Shown here piece after piece: positions 32,153 through 35,837 of a stretch of 35,837 nt of DNA (positions are counted from its first letter, which is position 1; the number at the start of each line of letters is the position of its first letter). A program made the position numbers and the translations under genes. Source of the DNA: Bacteroidota bacterium (GTDB taxonomy: Bacteria > Bacteroidota > Bacteroidia > Chitinophagales > Chitinophagaceae). Where the stretch lies: assembly GCA_023391895.1 (NCBI GenBank), contig JAEWAC010000267.1:1-35837 (forward strand), written 5' to 3'. The notes below the pieces were generated by a model, which made no database searches, had not been told where the DNA came from, and saw nothing but the letters and a program-made list of their open reading frames with translations.

Positions 32153-32274
32153 CAGTAAGTATAGGGATTTGAAGCTCTATCGATACCACGCCAGGAGCGG
32201 CGTCATTGTCTTTACGTAAATGAACATGTGCTCCAAACAATAATTCTTGCACCATTTCTTCAAACGGATACCTG

Positions 32275-33753
32275 TTATAGCTGTTTCAAAGAAAAGACAT
32301 AATAGGCCCACGGTCCTTCATCCAGGTACAAACCCGTTGACTGCAGTTCGTCGCCCGGCCTTTGCCAGGTAGTACCGCCAAACAGGTCCTGTAGCTGCCA
32401 TTGCTGATGGTTGAGATCCTTAAAGGGAAGCCTCAGGAGACACTGGCTCTGGTGCGGTGCATAATTCACCACCACCAGTAGCTTCTCCCCTTCTCCTTCC
32501 CATGCAAAAGCAATAAAACAATCATGGGTCCAGTTACCCTCCCAGGCCGGCGAGCCTTCCACCAATTGCCACGAACCCTTGCGCAATACGGGCAGCTTCA
32601 AAATGGACAAGAGCTGCTCATAGAACTCTTTCAAAACCCCATGTACAGGTTCTGCCGGCCCCCGGCCCAGGTGCGGAGAAATGCGTTTCTTTTTTCCCTC
32701 GAGCTGCCCCTGGTGAAAAAACCTGAGGCCCATAGACAAAAAAGTTATGACGGCCGCCGCCTGGTGCTTAGCCTCGGGGAATGCGGCAGCAGCCCGGTGC
32801 TCGTCGTGGTTTTCCAGAAAACGGGCCAGCCTTTTCTGGTAGGCGGGGTCTGCATAAAAGTGTTCCCGTACGGCTCTTGCATCGCCTTCTACCAAGCGGT
32901 CGTATAACCGCTTGTCGTAGGTATAATCAAACCCCTGCTGCTGCAAGGTCCACTCCATGTCCCAATAAACTTCGGCCATAAAGCAAAACCGGGGATGGAT
33001 TTCTTTTACCTGCCGGATGGCGTCCGGCCAGAAAGGCTGGGAAGAAAGGCCCCATGTTTTTTCAAAGACTTCAGGAAGCACCAGCATGGCCATATCACAG
33101 CGCACCCCATCACATTGGCCGGCAATCCTGACCAGTTCCTCTTTCATAGCCTGCTGTAGGTCCGGATTGCCATAATTCAGTTGAAGCGTATCGGGCCAGC
33201 CCGGGAAATAAGGATCCCGCCCGTGAGCCAGGATCAAAGGGCCGGCTGTACCTGAGACGTGGATATAATTGGCCGGCTCGCCGGAAAGCAGCGCTTCATT
33301 GCCTTGGATATAAAAGTCCGGGTGTTGTTCTACCCACGCATGATCGATCGCCGAATGATTGGGTACAAAATCCAGCATCAGTTTCAGTCCGCGTTCTTTC
33401 AGTCGTTGCCGCAGCCGCTGCAGCGCGGCATCACCACCCAATTGCTCCGACACCTGGTACGCCTTGACCGCAAAGCCCGAACCCGGAATATCTTCTTCCC
33501 TCAGATCAGGCAAGGTTTCTTCAAACTCTTTTCGCCATTGGGGATTGGTTCTTGATATTTGCTGACCCTTTTCACCGGTTTGCCAAACACTCAGCAACCA
33601 GACCCAATCAAAACCGGCGGCCACCAGCCCATCCAGTTCGGCATCCGGAATATCATCGAGCGTTGCTGGCCGACCGATGGTTTGCGACAGTTCCGTTATC
33701 CACACCCGGGTGTTGATTTGATAAAGCGAAGGAAAGGGGGCTCCAGACATCAT
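32275..33753 (-). CDS. Alpha-amylase family glycosidase (GH13)
   Basis: The 492-aa protein carries the four GH13 regions in order: region I LDFVPNHS at residues 128 to 134, region II GVRCDMAML with the nucleophile Asp220, region III FMAEVYW with the acid/base Glu261, and region IV FLENHDEHR with Asp317. Before region I the insert SRTNPQWRKEFEETLPDLREEDI and the long B domain (YIQGNEALLSGEPANYIHV...) resemble trehalose-synthase- or sucrose-phosphorylase-like subfamilies, but I cannot choose one. No signal peptide is present, so it is cytosolic and probably acts on glycogen, maltooligosaccharides or trehalose. A dispersed-motif copy overlaps the start codon. Confidence 0.92.
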   Translation of the reverse strand: MMSGAPFPSLYQINTRVWITELSQTIGRPATLDDIPDAELDGLVAAGFDWVWLLSVWQTGEKGQQISRTNPQWRKEFEETLPDLREEDIPGSGFAVKAYQVSEQLGGDAALQRLRQRLKERGLKLMLDFVPNHSAIDHAWVEQHPDFYIQGNEALLSGEPANYIHVSGTAGPLILAHGRDPYFPGWPDTLQLNYGNPDLQQAMKEELVRIAGQCDGVRCDMAMLVLPEVFEKTWGLSSQPFWPDAIRQVKEIHPRFCFMAEVYWDMEWTLQQQGFDYTYDKRLYDRLVEGDARAVREHFYADPAYQKRLARFLENHDEHRAAAAFPEAKHQAAAVITFLSMGLRFFHQGQLEGKKKRISPHLGRGPAEPVHGVLKEFYEQLLSILKLPVLRKGSWQLVEGSPAWEGNWTHDCFIAFAWEGEGEKLLVVVNYAPHQSQCLLRLPFKDLNHQQWQLQDLFGGTTWQRPGDELQSTGLYLDEGPWAYYVFSLKQL

Positions 33754-33770
33754 GGTGTTTTGAAGAAGTT
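33751..33770 (+). repeat. Dispersed ATATGGG-type motif, copy over GH13 start
   Basis: CATGGTGTTTTGAAGAAGTT matches the last two thirds of the consensus and overlaps the GH13 start codon on the opposite strand. Confidence 0.45.
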
Positions 33771-33862
33771 TACTTTTATAAAAATACTCTTTCTACAAGA
33801 TACCTTGATGGGTGATGCGGTACACCAGCCAGGATGCCCTGCAGGACATTTACAAACATGGC

Positions 33863-34396
33863 TTATCTTTCATACAAGTATAACACGCCATTTTGAGGCC
33901 TGGATAATTTCCGGCCTTTAAATCCCAGCGTCAGCAAGCGTTGGCTCAACACCTCCAGCACAAAGGCATGACTAACGATCAGCACTTCGGTTTCTTCTTT
34001 TTGTAACACCTCGGTCAGCAGCTGGTGGATGCGCTGCTCGATCACTTTTTTACCTTGTTGCTGCGAGGTATGATTGAAAAGAATAGCACCCCTGAACACC
34101 ATGGCCCATAACAGAAAAGGCAGACTTACATCACGCTGGAAAATGGGAGAAAGTGTAGGCTCGTTCAACAGCCCTGTATATTCAATGCTACCGTTGAAAA
34201 TGGCTTGAGCAGTGGCTACTGCCCGGGGCAATTCACTGGAATAACATTTCTGCCATTTCACATCGGACACTACTTTGCTGCTCGCCACCGGCGCCTGGTC
34301 ATATTCTTTAAACCACTGCAGCACCTGTGACTGCCTTACCCTTCCTTTTAAAAACTTTTTTTCTACTGCAAAATGCCGGACCAGTCCGATTCTCAT
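33863..34396 (-). CDS. Histidine phosphatase family protein
   Basis: From MRIGLVRHFAVEKKF the 177-aa protein has the phosphatase start LVRHF (the phosphorylated His is in RH), an SSELPRAVATAQAI segment that supplies the second Arg of the active site, and the SHAFVLEVLSQRL block near residue 150 with the second catalytic His. The phosphoglycerate-mutase-like fold is common to small-molecule phosphatases and phosphohistidine phosphatases (SixA); the specific substrate cannot be read. The start at Met11 of the longer frame is chosen because LVRH is normally near the N-terminus. It follows the outer-membrane gene on the same strand after a hairpin. Confidence 0.85.
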   Translation of the reverse strand: MRIGLVRHFAVEKKFLKGRVRQSQVLQWFKEYDQAPVASSKVVSDVKWQKCYSSELPRAVATAQAIFNGSIEYTGLLNEPTLSPIFQRDVSLPFLLWAMVFRGAILFNHTSQQQGKKVIEQRIHQLLTEVLQKEETEVLIVSHAFVLEVLSQRLLTLGFKGRKLSRPQNGVLYLYER

Positions 34397-34531
34397 GGCG
34401 TTGTTGATTGGGGATTTGAAGAACAAATAGAATGATTGATTGCGATAAAAAGCCTATACGGTTGGCGGCACTTTTTGTTAATGGTATTTTGCTAAGGTGC
34501 AGTCTTCCTGGCTGCCGTTGTACAAGGAAAT

Positions 34532-34567
34532 CAGAACCCGACGCCACTACGGTAACGCCGGGTTCTG
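34532..34567 (-). terminator. GC-rich hairpin after the outer-membrane gene
   Basis: CAGAACCCG and CGGGTTCTG pair perfectly over 9 bp around an 18-nt loop, between the outer-membrane gene and the phosphatase gene. The T-tail on the minus strand is weak (ATTTCC), so termination is inferred. Confidence 0.5.
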
Positions 34568-34622
34568 CTGATCAAATGAACTTGTTTACAGTTCGTGCTG
34601 CCAGCGGCAACATCCACTTCTT

Positions 34623-35837
34623 TTAATGACCCATACCATTGCCGCTGCCGGTCTGCACTCTTTTACTTTCTTCCTCGGCACCGGTTGTGCGCTGGCGGGC
34701 GGCTTTTACCCCACTGTTGCCAAAGCGATACGTAAAGGCAAGTTTCAGCTGGCGGCTTTCCCAGGTACCGGCGGTTTTGATGTATTGACCGGCAAAGTAG
34801 TTGCTGGCACCCCACTTCATGGAGCCAAATAAATCGCTGACAGAAGCTTTTACCGTAGCCTTTCCATTCCATACCTGTTTTTGCACACCGCCATCTACAC
34901 CCCACATGGCTTTTGACTTCATGCTGCCCTGCCAGATGGTGGGCGAGTTATAAAAGCCGCTCACTTCCAGGGTCCAGGACTTTGCGAGTTTGAAGGTATT
35001 TTGTGCATAGAAGCTAAAGGCCAGCACATCCTGGTCAATGCTGCGGCCGGGACCATAATCGGCCTGGTAGCGGGAGTAATAGGTGTTTACATTGGTAAAG
35101 AGGCTGTATGCTTTGTATTGAAAAGGAAAACTGATGTTCAGGCTGGCAATATCCTGGCTAGCCAGGTTGCGGTTAGACAAGAAACCCTTGGAGCCTTCCG
35201 CCGTATCTACCACCTGGGCAAACATATCTTTTACATGACTGTAGTTCAATGTTGTGTTCAGCTTGTACTTGTACGTATGGGTTACACTAAAACTGTTGGT
35301 ATACTGCGGACGCGTGTTGATATTGCCTTTGTGAAACGTGTATTCGTTTATCTTGTATTCAAAGGGATTCAGGTCCTTGTACACTGGACGGTCAATACGG
35401 CGGCTGTATGAAAAGCCCAGTACATTCATTGGATTTTTGTTAAAGGTAACAGCAGCACTGGGAAAGAAATCGGTGTAGCTGCGGCTAAAGGTGGTCCGAT
35501 ATGTTTCAAAAGTGTTTCCTGATGTTTTGACTCCCTGGGAGGTTCCCTCCAGCGCTGTATTTTCCACCCGCAGGCCGCCTTGTACCAGTACGCCGTCAAA
35601 AGCCCTGGAGTAGTTGATGTATCCGGCATGGATGTTTTCCCGGTAACGGAAATTATTGCTGCGGTCCTGGTCCAACTCTTTTAAATTCCCATATACGTTG
35701 TATTGCTGCAAGTCGTTATCCGTTTGTACGAAGGCTGTTTTTCCGCCAATACCCAGCTTGCCTTTTTTAAGGTTTTGCTCGTAATCGGCTTTGAGGGAAT
35801 AGATATTGATATCGGTAGGCGTGATCAGGTGGTACAC
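34623..35837 (-). CDS. Outer-membrane beta-barrel family protein, C-terminal part
   Basis: The gene enters from beyond the window end, so the plug and N-terminus are not visible. The 404 residues shown are the C-terminal barrel of the outer-membrane beta-barrel family (PF14905, TonB-receptor-like). Alternating aromatic strands are plain (YGNLKELDQDRSNNFRYRENIHAGYINYSRAF, FSRSYTDFFPSAAVTFNKN, VLGFSYSRRIDRPVYKDLNPFEYKINEYTFHKGN, TNSFSVTHTYKYKLNTTLNYSHV). The DLNPFEY segment is typical of this family. The final stretch LKLAFTYRFGNSG contains the last strand, followed by a charged tail. It would import or export a ligand across the outer membrane; the ligand is unknown. Confidence 0.88.
   Translation of the reverse strand: MYHLITPTDINIYSLKADYEQNLKKGKLGIGGKTAFVQTDNDLQQYNVYGNLKELDQDRSNNFRYRENIHAGYINYSRAFDGVLVQGGLRVENTALEGTSQGVKTSGNTFETYRTTFSRSYTDFFPSAAVTFNKNPMNVLGFSYSRRIDRPVYKDLNPFEYKINEYTFHKGNINTRPQYTNSFSVTHTYKYKLNTTLNYSHVKDMFAQVVDTAEGSKGFLSNRNLASQDIASLNISFPFQYKAYSLFTNVNTYYSRYQADYGPGRSIDQDVLAFSFYAQNTFKLAKSWTLEVSGFYNSPTIWQGSMKSKAMWGVDGGVQKQVWNGKATVKASVSDLFGSMKWGASNYFAGQYIKTAGTWESRQLKLAFTYRFGNSGVKAARQRTTGAEEESKRVQTGSGNGMGH

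Noticed and set aside
1..35837. CRISPR array, tRNA or rRNA genes
   Set aside because: No regularly spaced repeats, no cloverleaf-like sequence ending in a CCA context, and no rRNA stretches were seen.

Overview
The window looks like a Bacteroidetes chromosome, most likely a Chitinophagaceae-type organism. The evidence is a SusC/TonB-type outer-membrane beta-barrel gene, a lipid A gene (lpxB), a DUF6728 micro-gene, a GH172/DUF2961 enzyme, a 7TMR-DISM-like sensor kinase and start codons with weak or absent Shine-Dalgarno sequences. This assignment comes from protein families only; no rRNA or tRNA gene is visible.

Layout. (1) Position 1 to 509 is the 3' part of rsmG. (2) About 0.5 to 14 kb is an accessory island between rsmG and lpxB. 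It holds small AT-richer minus-strand genes, several of them bounded by short complementary ends (GTT... at the 5' end, ...AAC just after the stop) that resemble integron gene cassettes. Also present are an ORF-less group II intron with a canonical domain V, an IS91-type element (intact tyrosine recombinase, broken transposase), an IS110-type element with a convincing two-hairpin candidate bridge RNA, a MACPF pore-forming protein, a frameshifted second tyrosine recombinase and remnants of a mobilization module. (3) About 14 to 35.8 kb looks like native chromosome: lpxB, DUF6728, an FRG-domain protein, a BON-domain protein, a lone receiver protein, GH172, DUF3095 (cyclase-like), an SDR/DUF2867 oxidoreductase, a sensor kinase plus LuxR-type regulator pair, a GH13 glycosidase, a histidine phosphatase and a partial outer-membrane beta-barrel protein. 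Four paralogues of an unnamed family of about 80 residues lie within 9 kb of this part.

The less expected structures are the cassette-like units, a dispersed motif of about 20 bp (consensus TATGGGKTTTTRAARAAGTT) that recurs mostly in intergenic DNA from 13.8 kb onwards with five or six copies in one 360-bp stretch, a duplicated 167-bp block at 22.3 and 31.9 kb, and the IS110 guide-RNA candidate.

Functional links are modest. The kinase and regulator at 29.3 to 31.8 kb form a clear operon. Two of the small paralogues form a two-gene operon followed by a strong terminator. The IS91 recombinase and transposase genes overlap. Most of the other genes appear to be single transcription units.
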